Source of the DNA: Diphasiastrum complanatum
Taxonomy: Eukaryota; Streptophyta; Lycopodiopsida; Lycopodiales; Lycopodiaceae
DNA: 64,000 bases
Direction of reading: 5' to 3'
NCBI GenBank assembly: GCA_029204225.1
Contig: CM055109.1
Coordinates: 21,548,405 to 21,612,404 of the forward strand
Below, in pieces: positions 21,301 through 32,040 of the stretch. The translations under genes were made by a program, and so were the position numbers. Under the pieces are notes generated by a model. It was given only the letters and a program-made list of their open reading frames with translations, searched no databases and had not been told where the DNA came from. Positions within the stretch are counted from its first letter, which is position 1. Each line of letters starts with the position of its first letter.

Positions 21301-22370
21301 TGTTGGATTTACTCCTCCTACTCTCCTAAATCCCATTTTTTAATCTGCCTCCATTCTTGCTGCATATTTACTAACGTTGTCACGCAGCCTGCATATTTAC
21401 CTGCAAATATGCATAGATGAATAAAGGGCGAAAGAATCGTGAACATTGTGTTTTTACACAGGTTATGATGATAGGCGAAAAGGGGACACTATCCTACAGA
21501 ATGCCGAAGGTGCCCTAAAAGCTAAGGCACCATGTAAATCTTATCCTAAGGCCATTCGTAAGAGTGACGCACTTTTTGCATCATCACCAATATTCACTTC
21601 AGCACTGGCTGATGTCACACCATTTTTACGCTCACTCCATGCAGTTGCGCTAACAGATTGGACAACGATTGCAGCCACCCACGATCTCCTACAGACAGCA
21701 CATTCACTCTGTACTTTCACATCTGCACACATGTAATATTATGTATATATATATATTGGATACCATTCGTGTATTTCAGATAGAGAGAGTTAGATGATGA
21801 TGATCAGATGATCAAGTGAGTGAAGAAGAGACTAAGAGAAGAGGTTTCATTCCTCATTACAGACAAAATAAAGCTTCGTAGGGCACGCGGTTTTGTCTGC
21901 TATTGTATTGTACTCTGTCGCATTATTAACTTGTATACATGATATACTTAATCTGATATAGCTCTTTGTTTTGCATTCAGATCTGTGTTAATATTGTTGT
22001 GCTTGTTCTTCATTTTGTCTGATCTTTTTAGTTGCTCTTTTGGATAATAGACGATCAACTTTTAGTCTTGTCTTTCGCAAATAATTCGCGACTAATTATC
22101 AGTGGAGCACAGTCTAGCTCTTCACGAATCATTCGCGACAGATAGTTTGTCTTGCAATTCACGACAAATTATCATCTAGCGCTTCATCCATTAAATGTTT
22201 GGCTATGTAATCTAGAATGACTGTGATTTCTATCACTAAAGTTCTCTTCATTCTGATAGGCATAGTCATGCTTACAAAGAGAATCAAATAACTCATTCTG
22301 CTGCGCACGAACATTTTCTGTTCGAGTTCGCTCTCATTCGTTTCTTGTTCGAGTTCGTTTCTCATTCGTG
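21301..22370 (+). mobile_element. 5' LTR (and possibly leader) of copia element Q copy 1
   Basis: It starts TGTTGGATTTACTCCTCC and matches the Q 3' LTR at 28388 (TGTTGGATTTATCTCC), sharing CCTCCATTC.TGCTGCAT, GACACTATCCTACA and CACCCACGATCTCCTACAG. The distal half (about 21840-22370) is shared in inverse orientation with 61500-62080, and around GCACGCGGTTT with Q copy 3 near 49733. The Q LTR is therefore about 1 kb. No primer site remains before gag begins at 22378. Confidence 0.75.
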
Positions 22371-22377
22371 TTCGTCA

Positions 22378-23690
22378 TGACAATCGCCAGATGGAAGTTG
22401 AAGGATGGAAAAGCTTTCGTGTTAATCATCCTCAACATCACGGATACCCAGATTGGCCATGTATCCGAGGCTCAGACATCGAAAGAAGTCTGGGACATTT
22501 TGAGCACACTATACGAAGTGCGAGATATAGCTTCCAAGCTACATCTCAGGAAAAAATTCTACTCCCTCAAGATGACGAATGGTGATTCTCTGTAGAATCA
22601 CATTAATCAATTCAAGAACCTTCTAAGACAAATGGCCACTGTTGGATCTGTCATAGACGATCAAGACGCAGTGATGCAATTGCTTACAAGTTTGCCAAGT
22701 TCTTATGACAGCTAGGTGATGATCATCACAACTCATCCATAATTCACTCTTTCAAGAGTCATTACTATGTTGTTGTAGGAAGACACGTGAAGGAACGAAG
22801 TCTCGAGTTCCTCATCTGATTCTCACGCCTTGTCCACCAACAAGAGCACGACAAAGCAGCAGAAGAAGAAAGGCCCAAAGCAATCAAAGCCAGACCAGAA
22901 ACCAGCTCAGCACAAGGAATAGTCGAATCCGCAGACAAAGAAGAAGCTGTTTTGTAGATACTGCAAACAAAACAACCACAAAATTCAAGACTGCCAAATA
23001 CTTCAAGCGAAGAACAATAGCAAGGGACATTCGAATCAAGTGGCAAATGCAGTTGCAGAAGCTCCACAGCCTATTCAAGAAGCAGATTATGATGCCTTCA
23101 TGACCAACCATCAAGAAGCATTTGGCGACAGTTCTTGGTTCCTAGATTCCGGAGCCACTTAGCACATGACTAGCCTCATTGGCTGTTTTGAGTCCTATAC
23201 ACCTTACAGTATCCAGAAATTTGTTCACCTTGGCGACAATAGCACACAAGCTACTAAAGATGAAGGCACTGTAAGATTATGCTTTGCGAATGATCAGTCT
23301 AAGCTACTCTCTAAAGTTTTGTATGTATAAAATTTGTCTACAAATCTGCTCTCTATAAGCAGAATCACAGATCTAGGACACAGAGTAAAATTTGAATGTG
23401 ATCAATGTAAAGTAGTTGATAGGATAGGCAAGATCCTAGCACTCGGACAGAGGCATGGATACTTGTATAAATAAAGTCATTGCTTTTCTGCCTCTAGTCA
23501 GGCTCTCAGTACTTCAATTCATACAAATAAAGGTTTACTTTGGTATTACAGACTTGGTCATTTAAATCATGCTGCTGTACAACGAATGTCTAGAGAATCT
23601 ATTGTTCTTGATCTCGACTATCCTCATGAAAAAGTCGAGTTACCTGTCTGTCAAGACTGTCTAGCTGGCAAACAAACTAGGAAACCGATC
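22378..23690 (+). pseudogene. copia gag-protease-integrase start of Q copy 1
   Basis: The sequence tracks Q copy 2 (25540-26840) closely but with many stops. Gag words are SRWKLKDGKA-like, HVSEAQTSKEVWDILSTLYE and HLRKKFYSLK. A CCHC knuckle (CRYCKQNNHKIQDC) lies near 22955. The protease motif WFLDSGAT lies near 23133, with a stop right after it. The pre-integrase words LGHLNHAAVQ and CQDCLAGKQTRKP reach about 23690. Integrase core, RT and RNase H are missing. Confidence 0.85.
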
Positions 23691-23953
23691 CAAAATCACA
23701 GCCTGATTAATCCAAATGGCACCAAAATGTCAACTTTCGGGCGCCTCCGCTCCACCTGGCGCCAACGTGTAAGGCTCACAAGGAGTGTAGCCCCAGCAGC
23801 CCATTAGAGTCCTTCTTCCAACCCTTCATTATCTTCCCGCACGATGACCTCGCCGTCTGCTTCTCTTAGACAAGCTCTTCATCCCCAACTACATCCACTT
23901 CCCTTAGCCGAGAGGAGGGAGAAATATCTCCTCGATCCATCCGCCGACCTCCT
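23691..23953. other. GC-richer segment of unknown origin between two copia remnants
   Basis: After the Q copy 1 breakpoint the sequence becomes cytosine-rich (CTCCGCTCCACCTGG, CCTTCTTCCAACCC, CCATCCGCCGACC) until the minus-strand copia homology starts at 23954. Open frames exist but none resembles a known domain. It may be a proline-rich spacer of the minus-strand element read from the other strand. Confidence 0.4.
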
Positions 23954-24560
23954 TCAACACGCATGCCATTTGCACATCGATTTCAAGTGGTCTTCTATCG
24001 TAGGCAATCCTCTCACCATTTCCAATTTTCTCATCAAACTGATGTTTCCTAATTTCAAGTGACCAAGCCTCTTATGCCACAATTCAGTTTGCGATGGAAT
24101 GGACGAGACAAGTCCATGTTGCCTCTTGATTGTAGCATTCAACCTGTACAATTTGGTATTGGGCTCCATTATATCATCCGCAATAACTTTGAACTTTTGG
24201 TTCAGATCCTTCACAAAGCAACGATCATCGGCAAATTCTACTTTTAACTTTTGATCAATAATGGCTCCAACAGAAAATAGATTTTTCTTCAAACCTGGTA
24301 TGTACAGTACCTCCCTGATCATCCTGCTTTTGCCATCAGGTAGTTGGATTGAAATGGTTCCTATCCCCTTGATCTTGCACACATCACCATTTGCTTGTGA
24401 AACAAACGTTTCATTGTGCAACACTTTCAAGCTACTAAACCAATCCTTGTTACCTGCCATGTGTCTTGTGGCTCCCGAGTCAATATACCATGCTTGATCA
24501 TCTTGATTAGATCATAATGCTGATATGAAGATACTAGAGTTTTCAATTTCACCCTCGTTG
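23954..24560 (-). pseudogene. Minus-strand copia protease/pre-integrase remnant (element N)
   Basis: On the minus strand an open frame 24460-23954 reads KDWFSSLKVLHNETFV, then GDVCKIKGIGTISI, REVLYIPGLKKNLFSVGAI and ELWHKRLGHLKLGNISLM. This is the end of the copia protease region followed by the GAG-pre-integrase domain. The catalytic DSGA triad would lie just upstream near 24475, where AWYIDSGAT is readable. Downstream integrase is lost at 23954. It is wedged between Q copies 1 and 2 in the opposite orientation. Confidence 0.82.
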
Positions 24561-25343
24561 AATCTAACGGCCATTTTTAATCCGACGACTCTACTTCATT
24601 CTCCAGCTCGCGATCTAGATCGTTGATCCTGTTGGAGACTCATCGGATGGTTGTGATTCAAAATGCGTGCCAACAATGGACACTTCCAGTCGCTACACAC
24701 CTAGATACACTACTTGTTCACTTGCGATGGCTGCGCGCGAGCTCCAAGAGCTCCTCCTTCTCTCTCCTTCGTTTTTCTCTCCAAGCTTTGGCTATGGCTG
24801 CCACCATCAGATCTATCCTACTCTTACTGGCTCACGGCTGCACACGGTCTTCTGGCATCCTTCTACTAGTACTAGGACACCCTTGATCTTGCTTTTATAG
24901 ATCAGAGAATGGTCTCCTACAGCTCAAAATCCAAACTTTTGTGCTTCCAAACCCTAGGCCAGGGTTTTTCTTGAAAATATTGATTTTGCAAATCCTCTTC
25001 CTTTGAGGTCGCCTTGATTCTAGGAGTCTGATGTCTCAAACCGTTCTTCAAACAATGTCCGTTTGATGCACACCGACTACAAACGCCAAGTAGCCTCCCT
25101 TCGAAATTTCAAAATTCCGTTTGGTTAAGGTTCTGATTCAACCGACAACTCTTGTCTCCGAATCCTCACACAGTCTCAAGCTCAACAAGCTTCTGTGTGC
25201 TAGAATTTGTGCACCGGTGCTTCACTTTCCATTTGCAACCCGCCGTAAACCCTAAACTTTCAGAATACTATTCTTCTCTCGAAGCTCTCTTCAACGGCGA
25301 CATTGTATTGTGTACACTCCCTGTACGGCTCTAATACCAACTC
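24561..25343 (-). mobile_element. 5' part of minus-strand copia element N with primer-binding site
   Basis: GGCTCTAATACCA at 25327-25339 is the reverse complement of a primer site in the variant form TGGTATTAGAGCC. Only a few LTR bases remain before Q copy 2 sequence begins at about 25344. The rest of the stretch, read on the minus strand, is leader with no intact gag, so N is deleted between leader and protease. Confidence 0.65.
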
Positions 25344-25381
25344 ACTGATAGTTATTCCTATCACCTAGACTAATCTTCTAC

Positions 25382-27070
25382 ATGGATTCCCATGGGAAAG
25401 CCACTCCTAACATGGACAAGCTTGATGGAGCCAATTACCATCTGTGGAAATTTATGATGAGAACTGTGCTAATGGCTAAGGAATTGTATGAAGTTGTTAC
25501 AGGTGCAGAGGGAAAACCTGAAGTTGACAACGCATCAATCTCCAGATGGAAGCTGAAAGATGGCAAAGCATTTGCGCTGATCATCCTCAACATTTTGGAT
25601 ACTCAGATCGGCCATGTGTCTGAAGCTCAAACATCCAAAGAAGTCTGGAACATCTTGAGTACATTATATGAGGTGCAAGATATATCTTCAATGCTACATC
25701 TCAGGAAGAAATTTTACTCCCTCAAGATGGCAAATGGTGAATCCTTGCAGAATCACATCAACCAATTCAAGACTGCTGAAGCAAATGGTCGTTGTCGAAT
25801 CTGTCATAGATGATCAAGATGCAGTAATGAAACTGCTTACAAGCTTGCCAAGCTCATACAACAGTTGGGTGATGATCATCATGACACATCCAAAGCTGAC
25901 TCTTTCAAGAGTCATTACAAGGTTGTTGCAGGAAGATCACGAAGCCTCCAGTTTCTCAACTGATTCTCACACTTTGTACACCAATAAGAGTACGACTAAG
26001 CAGAAAAAGAAGAAAGGCCCGAAGCAATCAAAGCAAGACCGGAAACCAACACAATACAAAGAACAGTCAAATTCGCAGACTAAGAAGAAGCTGTTCTGCA
26101 GATACTACAAGAGAAACAACCATGAGATTCAAGACTGTCGGATACTACAAGCAAAGAACAACAATAAGAGATAGTCGAATCAAGTGGCCAATGTAGCTAC
26201 AGAAGTTCCACAGCCCATTCAAAAAACAGATCATGATGCTTTCATGACCAGCCATCAAGGAGCATCCAACGACAGTTCTTGGTTCCTGGATTCCGGTGCC
26301 ACTCAGCATATGACTAGCCTCATTGGCTGTTTCGAGTCCTATACATCCTACAATACCAACAAATACGTCCACCTTGGCGATAATAGCACCCAAGCTATTA
26401 AAGGTGAAGGTACTGTAAATTTGAACTTTGCAAATAATCAACCTAAGCTACTTTCTAAAGTCCTATATGTACCCAATTTATCTACAAATCTGCTCTCTGT
26501 AAGCAGAATCACAAATCTAGGACATAAAGTAGAATTTGAATGTGATCAGTGCAAAGTAGTTGATAGGACAGGCAAGATCCTAGCACTCAGAAAGAGACAT
26601 GGATACTTGTATAGATTAAGTCATTGTTTTTTTGCCTCTAGTCAGGCGCTCAATACTTCTATTCAAGCAAATAAAAGTTTACTTTGGCATTATAAGCTTG
26701 GTCACTTGAATCATGCTGTTGTACAACAAATGTCTACACATTCTATTGTTTTTGATCTAGACTATCTAATAATAAGGTCGACTTACCTGTCTGTCAAGAC
26801 TGTTTAGTTGGTAAACAAACTAGAAAACCATTTAGATCAAGTCATCAACATACTACTAGAGGATTGTTAGATGATGTTCATTCAGACATTTGTGGCCCAA
26901 TGAAGAATCCTTCTCTGAAAGATGCAAAATATTTTTATAACTTTTATTGATGAATTCTCCAGAAGAGCTATGGTGTACTTTATCAAGAAGAAATAAGAAG
27001 CTTTCAATAGCTTCAGAATCTTCAAGGAGCATGCAAAAAAAAGAGACTAGAAGGACGATCAAGACCCTGA
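25382..27070 (+). pseudogene. copia gag-protease-integrase of Q copy 2
   Basis: ATG 25382 opens MDSHGKATPNMDKLDGANYH. Gag follows with WKFMMRTVLMAKELYEV, HVSEAQTSKEVWNILSTLYE, a frameshift near 25790, and a knuckle CRYYKRNNHEIQDC in which the second Cys is Tyr. After a stop at 26172 the protease is intact (SWFLDSGATQHMTS, VLYVPNLSTNLLSVSRI). Pre-integrase and early integrase follow (HYKLGHLNHAVVQQM, CQDCLVGKQTRKPF, DVHSDICGPMKNPS). The core is deleted at about 27055, where IKTLR joins TPHEVW, removing the DNGGEF and PQQNG part. The particle and protease parts of the chain are thus better kept than its integration part. Confidence 0.88.
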
Positions 27071-27500
27071 GACAAAACACCCCATGAGGTGTGGACAAGC
27101 TCTAAGCCTTCTGTGAAGAACCTACGAGTATTCGGATGCATCGCCTACATGCAGATCCCAAAAGACACGAGGAACAAATTTGACTTCCAAGGTCTCAAAA
27201 CCATCCTGATTGGATATACTTCATCTGATAACACATACAAGTTGTATGATTCCGATACCCAGCAAATTTTGTACAGCCGAGATACAGTCTTTATCGAGGA
27301 TCAGCTCATCAACATCAAAAGCAAAGATATTGTTCTGGGAGAACCTTTATCACCTGCCATTGACATGACAATCTGAGCTTTAGACTCAAGTGTGTCCATC
27401 GTCGATCGGCCACTACTTGACAACAAGTTAGATGAAGATGTTGCTGCTACCCAGCAACAAGTCCCAGGAGCGATTCATCAGTCAATTCCTCCCAGAAGAT
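27071..27500 (+). pseudogene. copia integrase C-terminal part of Q copy 2
   Basis: The frame reads VWTSSKPSVKNLRVFGCIAY, MQIPKDTRNKFDF, TILIGYTSSDNTYKLYD and YSRDTVFIED, the conserved C-terminal integrase stretch of copia elements, and ends with a short spacer containing PPRRSSRVRTQPTRYTPES. A stop at 27374 interrupts it. The same stretch is preserved in Q copy 4 at 59163-59570. Confidence 0.85.
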
Positions 27501-27539
27501 CTAGCCGAGTGCGCACACAGCCCACAAGGTATACTCCTG

Positions 27540-28352
27540 AGTCTGCATGTCTCTGACAACAGTCGAAGAGGCACTTATCCTACCAGACTTTGATCTCTGG
27601 ATGGAAGCCATGGACAAAGAGTATTCCTCTCTAATCAAGAACCAAACGTGGTCATTAGTCGAAGCTTCTATTGGCTGCAATATCATCGATTGCAAATGGA
27701 TCTTTAAGATCAAGTACAATGCCAATGGAACGATTGATCGAAGGAAGACAAGATTAGTAGCATGAGGATTCACTCAGATCCCCAACGTAGACTACAATGA
27801 GACTTTTAGTCCAGCAGTCAAGCACTCATCAATCCAACCCTCCTATCATATGCTACAACTGGCGACCTTGAGGTGCATAACAACAACGACAATCTCCATC
27901 AGCTCAGTGGATACTCTGATGCAAGCTGGGGAGGAGATGTAGACAATAATAAGTCCACATCTGGATTTTTATTCTTCTTCAATGACGGTCCTATCTCATG
28001 GAACAGTCATAAGCAAACCTCTATCTCTCTTTCTTCTACAGAAGCAGAATACATTGCTGTTTCTCAATCCATTAAAGAAACGTTTTGGTTGAAAAATTTA
28101 CCGTCAAACATTAATTTGTCTCAGTACAATCCTACAATCATATTCTGTGATAATCAGAGTGTTATTGCCTTATCGGCCAACACTAGATTTCATTCTAGCA
28201 GTAAGCACATTGAAATTCGATATCAATACATTAGGCGAAAGGTTCTCAAAAAAGAGGTAAGCTTAACGTACTGTAGAACACAGGACATGGTTGCAGATAT
28301 ATTCACAAAGGCATTAATGCACACAACAAGTTTTGTGCATTGCTTAGTCTGA
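27540..28352 (+). pseudogene. copia RT start fused to RNase H, Q copy 2
   Basis: RT begins VEEALILPDFDLWMEAMDKE and NQTWSLVEASIGCNIIDCKW, then FKIKYNANGTIDRRKTRLVA with a stop at 27763. Near 27870 the sequence jumps to RNase H, so the RT palm with YVDD is deleted. RNase H from 27873 is intact: LSGYSDASWGGDVDNNKSTS, ISLSSTEAEYIAVSQS, FCDNQSVIALSANT and KHIEIRYQYIRRKV. It ends 36 bases before the 3' LTR. The element could not copy itself without an outside RT. Confidence 0.88.
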
Positions 28353-28377
28353 AAATCAAGGCATTCACTAATCCAGA

Positions 28378-29060
28378 TTAAGGGGGGTGTTGGATTTATC
28401 TCCTCTACTCTCCTAAATTCTATGTTAATCTGCCTCCATTCATGCTGCTGCATTTTTACTCATCTTGTCACAGTCTACATATTTGAACTGATTGTCGCTA
28501 CAATCTACATTTTTACTCGGGAATTTCCACAGGCAAAAAATGCGACACTATCGCTTTTTCACCTTCGGGCCAACCTGAGCAACCAAGTGTTTTTGACACT
28601 TTTAGAAAAACGACAGTCTGCATAAATACAAGCAAATTTGAACATACAAAAAATGCGAAAAAGATGACACTGTATTTTTACACGTAATTTATGGCAGGCG
28701 AAAAAGACGACACTGTCCTACAAATGTCGAAGGTATCCTACAAATGCCAAAGGTGCCCTTATAGGAAATCGAAGGTACCTTGTAAAAATTTTCAAGGCAT
28801 TTGTCAGAGTGTTGCGTTTTTTGCATTTTCATCAATGTTAATTTTAGTGAAGTCCGATATCGCGGCCTCCTCATGCTCATTCCATGCACTGTGCAATCAG
28901 ATTTGACAACAACAACCACCCACAATCTCCTACAGACAGCACAACCACTTTTTTGTACCTTCTTCATCTGCACACCTGTAAAAATTATGTATATATTGAA
29001 TACCATCTGCATATTCAAATAAGAGAACAAAGAACAGAAGATAGAACGAAACATCACTTG
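28378..29060 (+). mobile_element. Polypurine tract and 3' LTR of Q copy 2
   Basis: ATTAAGGGGGG at 28377-28387 is the plus-strand primer tract. TGTTGGATTTATCTCCTC at 28388 begins the LTR, which aligns with 21301 onwards through CTCCTACAGACAGCACA (about 28927) and ATTATGTATATAT (about 28984). It is truncated compared with copy 1, since sequence shared with the distal LTR half is absent after about 29060, where CACTA transposon sequence begins. The alignment is gapped and well diverged, so the insertion is old. Confidence 0.8.
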
Positions 29061-29308
29061 TAATCGGAGTCGACATTGTAGATGCCTTTGCGAATTGATT
29101 CTTTCTTGGGAATCATACGAGGCATTAGTCGAGAAACTAAAGAGCGAGGGTCATCCTCCAAATGTAAGTACTAGTTTTTGGATTCATACTAATGTAATTT
29201 GTATTTCGACATCAATTTTATTTAATTTAATACGATCGAGCATAAAATATTAATGTAGTTAGTTTGTTTGTTCATGCAGACTGGACGTCACGACGACGAC
29301 GAGTAGAT
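29061..29308 (+). pseudogene. Possible last two exons of a CACTA transposon gene
   Basis: A frame reading ELILSWESYEALVEKLKSEG then HPPN meets a donor (AAAT|GTAAGT, about 29163). After an AT-rich 115-bp gap, an acceptor (TTCATGCAG, 29279) leads into TGRHDDDE and a stop at 29307. Position and order (short final exon, about 0.5 kb AT-rich 3' region, subterminal repeats, CACTA end) fit the 3' end of a CACTA-element gene. The peptide is too short to identify the protein, so the call rests on context. Confidence 0.4.
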
Positions 29309-29859
29309 TAGGTTTATAAGTTTTAGTTGATGCGATTTTTAGTTGATGTTAGATCTAGAGAGACTCATGTGAAAATAAAGCACCAATATTGTAATACATT
29401 GATTGATATTATGAATATATTATTATTGCAAATGATCGTGCTATATTGCCATTGCTTTTAAATGTGCAATGTTCTTTTTTCAAAAATTGCAATGTCGAAT
29501 TTTGAGATGTGGATTGACGTAATAACCAACTAAGAATTCAAAACCATGTGCAATGTCGGATTTCAAAACAAGAATCAATATCATATATAGAAATCTAAAT
29601 GAAATTTGTGATGTGCATAAAGCAATGCAATAAAGTATTGTCATTCATAATGCACATGAAGTAATGCAATAAAATATAGAATGAAGAGTAATTTAAGAAT
29701 GAAAAGTACCTCATGCTTAGCTTGTTATTTGATCCAAATGTTGAATGCAACTCAAAAATATTGTTTCAAAAACAATTCATGAACATCGCTTCTCCAAGAA
29801 CACCACTCCAAGAACAACCCAATAAAAATGCCCAATTATTTTACCTAATTATTTTACCT

Positions 29860-30345
29860 AATTTGTGACGTCGGAATCTGACATCCAAACACGTCAGACA
29901 CACGTTGGATAGATGCCGGACACACGTCGGTGGACAAATATTATTCTATTAACAGACGTCAAATTTTGATGTGTATTTGGGATGTCGAAATCCGACACTC
30001 AAGTAGACGTCGATCGCGGACATTTTTTGGGAGCATTTTGTATCAACAGACATCGAAATACGACCAATTTTTTTGTCATATTCCGACGTCCACCTCGGAT
30101 CAAAAGCGACGTCTTTGGACATCGGATTCCGATGTCCACGTCGGATGTCAGATTTCGACGTCCACGTCAGACGTCGAAATCCGACATCCACGTGAACCGG
30201 CCACCATCTACCAGAACTTGATGTTCTGGATTCTAGCAAGTTATGGATGTCGGATTCCGACGTGTTTTATAAATGTCGAATTTCGACGACCTCATTGTGA
30301 CGTGTTTTTTCGACATGCGCGACGAATTAAAAAAAAATTAAACTC
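29860..30345 (+). repeat. Subterminal GACGTC-type repeats of a CACTA transposon
   Basis: More than ten half-sites such as GTCGGATTCCGACGT, GTCGAAATCCGACA and TTTCGACGTCCACGTC occur in both orientations over about 480 bp, often paired as palindromes. Dense short inverted subterminal motifs next to a CACTA terminus are the transposase-binding region in this superfamily. The region is far richer in CG dinucleotides than its surroundings. Confidence 0.75.
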
Positions 30346-30372
30346 GCGATTCACGTCGCAAATCGCGACTGG

Positions 30373-30382
30373 TGTTATAGTG
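30373..30382 (+). mobile_element. 3' terminal inverted repeat end of a CACTA (En/Spm) transposon
   Basis: TGTTATAGTG is the reverse complement of CACTATAACA, the hallmark CACTA terminus, and it directly follows the subterminal repeat block. Flanking bases are AAA, compatible with a 3-bp target duplication, but the partner end was not found. The 5' part was probably displaced by the Q cluster. Confidence 0.7.
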
Positions 30383-30621
30383 AAAGACAACAAATTGTAA
30401 ACATATTGTTTAAAATAAAAACACTTGAAGATAAAATACTGACAAATGATGAAGATTTCATTAATTCTATTGTTTTGGATTCTGATACCATTCAAACTTT
30501 ACAATTAGAGCACAAATTTGAATATTTAAAAACAACTACCTTGACACAAGAACAAACACATGTCAATAACAATTCTCATGAAAGAAGTGAGGTTTTTTCC
30601 ATCCCACTATAAATTTGTCAG

Positions 30622-30954
30622 CTAATCTTCCAGCATCATGATTTGACTTCTTGATTTCGTCTGAAATCTGGCGAGCAATGCATCCCACATCTCCTTAGCT
30701 TTGGAGAGTGTTGCCAGGTCAAGTGTGAGACTATCTTCGATGGAAGATGATAGCAAGGCTACTGCCTTGTCGTTTTTCTCCTTCCATTCGCATAGCTCCT
30801 TGCCTAGTGTCGTACACATCTCCTCTGTGCCATCCACCCAGGGGAATAATCTTTCACCCTTGAGTGATGTCTTAACTTTCCAAACTAGAAAGTTAGATCC
30901 TGAAGAATCAATAATTGTGTAGATCTTGCTCTGCATACTGCTGATTGAAGTCAT
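30622..30954 (-). pseudogene. copia gag N-terminus, minus strand (family K)
   Basis: Read on the minus strand from 30954: MTSISSMQSKIYTIIDSSGS, NFLVWKVKTSLKGERLFPWV, VALLSSSIEDSLTLDLA and EMWDALLARFQTKSRSQIMM. This is the N-terminal half of a copia gag (DUF4219/UBN2 pattern). A stop at 30622 and loss of similarity beyond it end the fragment. Its primer site and LTR lie immediately to the right. Confidence 0.82.
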
Positions 30955-31024
30955 TGCTTCTGAACTATGTTGTCTTGTTGATGGTTGTTTGTCTAAATGC
31001 TAGGCCTCCTGGATCTGATAGGTA

Positions 31025-31729
31025 GGCTCTGATACCACTGATGAGAGAGGTGAGAGTGCTTTTGCGATCGCGAAACAGTCTCAAAACAGTCGCGAAAGCG
31101 AAACAAGCACGACTCAATGCAATTTGGATGGAGTTCAGATGTGGTCGCTGGACACTGCCAGCTGAATCACTCCTACAGTCCTCCAGAATATAGTCAGGAG
31201 CTGCTGATCTATGTTTATAAATTAATGCAACATTCAACAAATTCAACCAATGTGCGGAATTGAAATGAATGGGAGAATCAGACACACGAATAACAACATC
31301 CACATTTGCGTTCAAGATCATACATCATAAATTGACATGTGTGCAATGGCTACAAGATCATCTATTGATTTTCTTTGATTCTTCAAGCACTGCATGCAGA
31401 TCCATGCAGTGCATTGGTGTGAGAGAAATACAGTTTTCTCATGAGTGGATGTCTCGCTTACTAGCGGACCTGTAGATCTTGTGGATCCTGCTTATAGAAC
31501 TTGTCCCGCTCGCAGGTGGACTTCGTCTCTGTATTTTCGTCTTGATTGCTTACTAGCATCAGACTACTTCATGTGTATTGATTCATTTATATGTCAAGTA
31601 TCATCCAATATATAGTCGCTCTATGTAATTTTAAGATTAGAGTGATTAAGCATCTACAACTGATCAGGAAATTACAAGAGTGACAGATTAGCCACGACCT
31701 AGAGTGTATCTACTGACGTCATGCCATCA
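31025..31729 (-). mobile_element. Primer site and 5' LTR of minus-strand copia (family K)
   Basis: GGCTCTGATACCA (31025-31037) is the minus-strand primer site, 71 bases before gag. The LTR occupies 31039-31729; on the minus strand it starts TGATGGCATGACGTCAG and ends CTCTCATCA. Identity as an LTR is supported by the homologous plus-strand copy at 33861-34490, with matching blocks such as ATTCCGCACAT(A/T)GGTT, TTCTGGAGGACTGT / TTCTAGAGGACTGT and TTGTTTCGCTT. Confidence 0.75.
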
Positions 31730-32040
31730 GATTAGATATATGTACTCTTGGGTACTTACATGATCTCAGTTGCGATGTTTTTCATGTCGCGTCGTTGGTT
31801 TCGTTTCCATCGTCTGACTTTCTTGTGTTTGACCACAAAAGATTCTCGTTCGCGAATCTTTCGCATTTGTGTCTTCTCATCCGGTGTTCACGAAACTTTT
31901 GTGTTTCGTGTTTCTCGACTTTCATGTTCGCGAAATCTTCGTCAGGCAGAGGGTTGAAAGCTAGCAAGGCTTTGTAAACAGAAACATTTTGTTTCGTCAC
32001 GTCGTCATACTATAGAATCTATATGCTAGAGACAAACACA
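31730..32040. other. Unassigned spacer between the head-to-head K elements
   Basis: About 310 bases with several TTCGCGAA/TTTCGTG-type words (GTTCGCGAATCTTTCG, TTTTGTGTTTCGTGTTT). A minus-strand frame is open over 72 codons but resembles nothing known. It may be part of a further LTR. Confidence 0.35.

Noticed and set aside
22765-23114. Minus-strand frames of 76-100 codons opposite Q copy 1
   Set aside because: They lie antisense to recognisable copia gag/protease and are shadows of it, as are 26145-26441, 32199-32696, 41985-42467 and 16133-16459.
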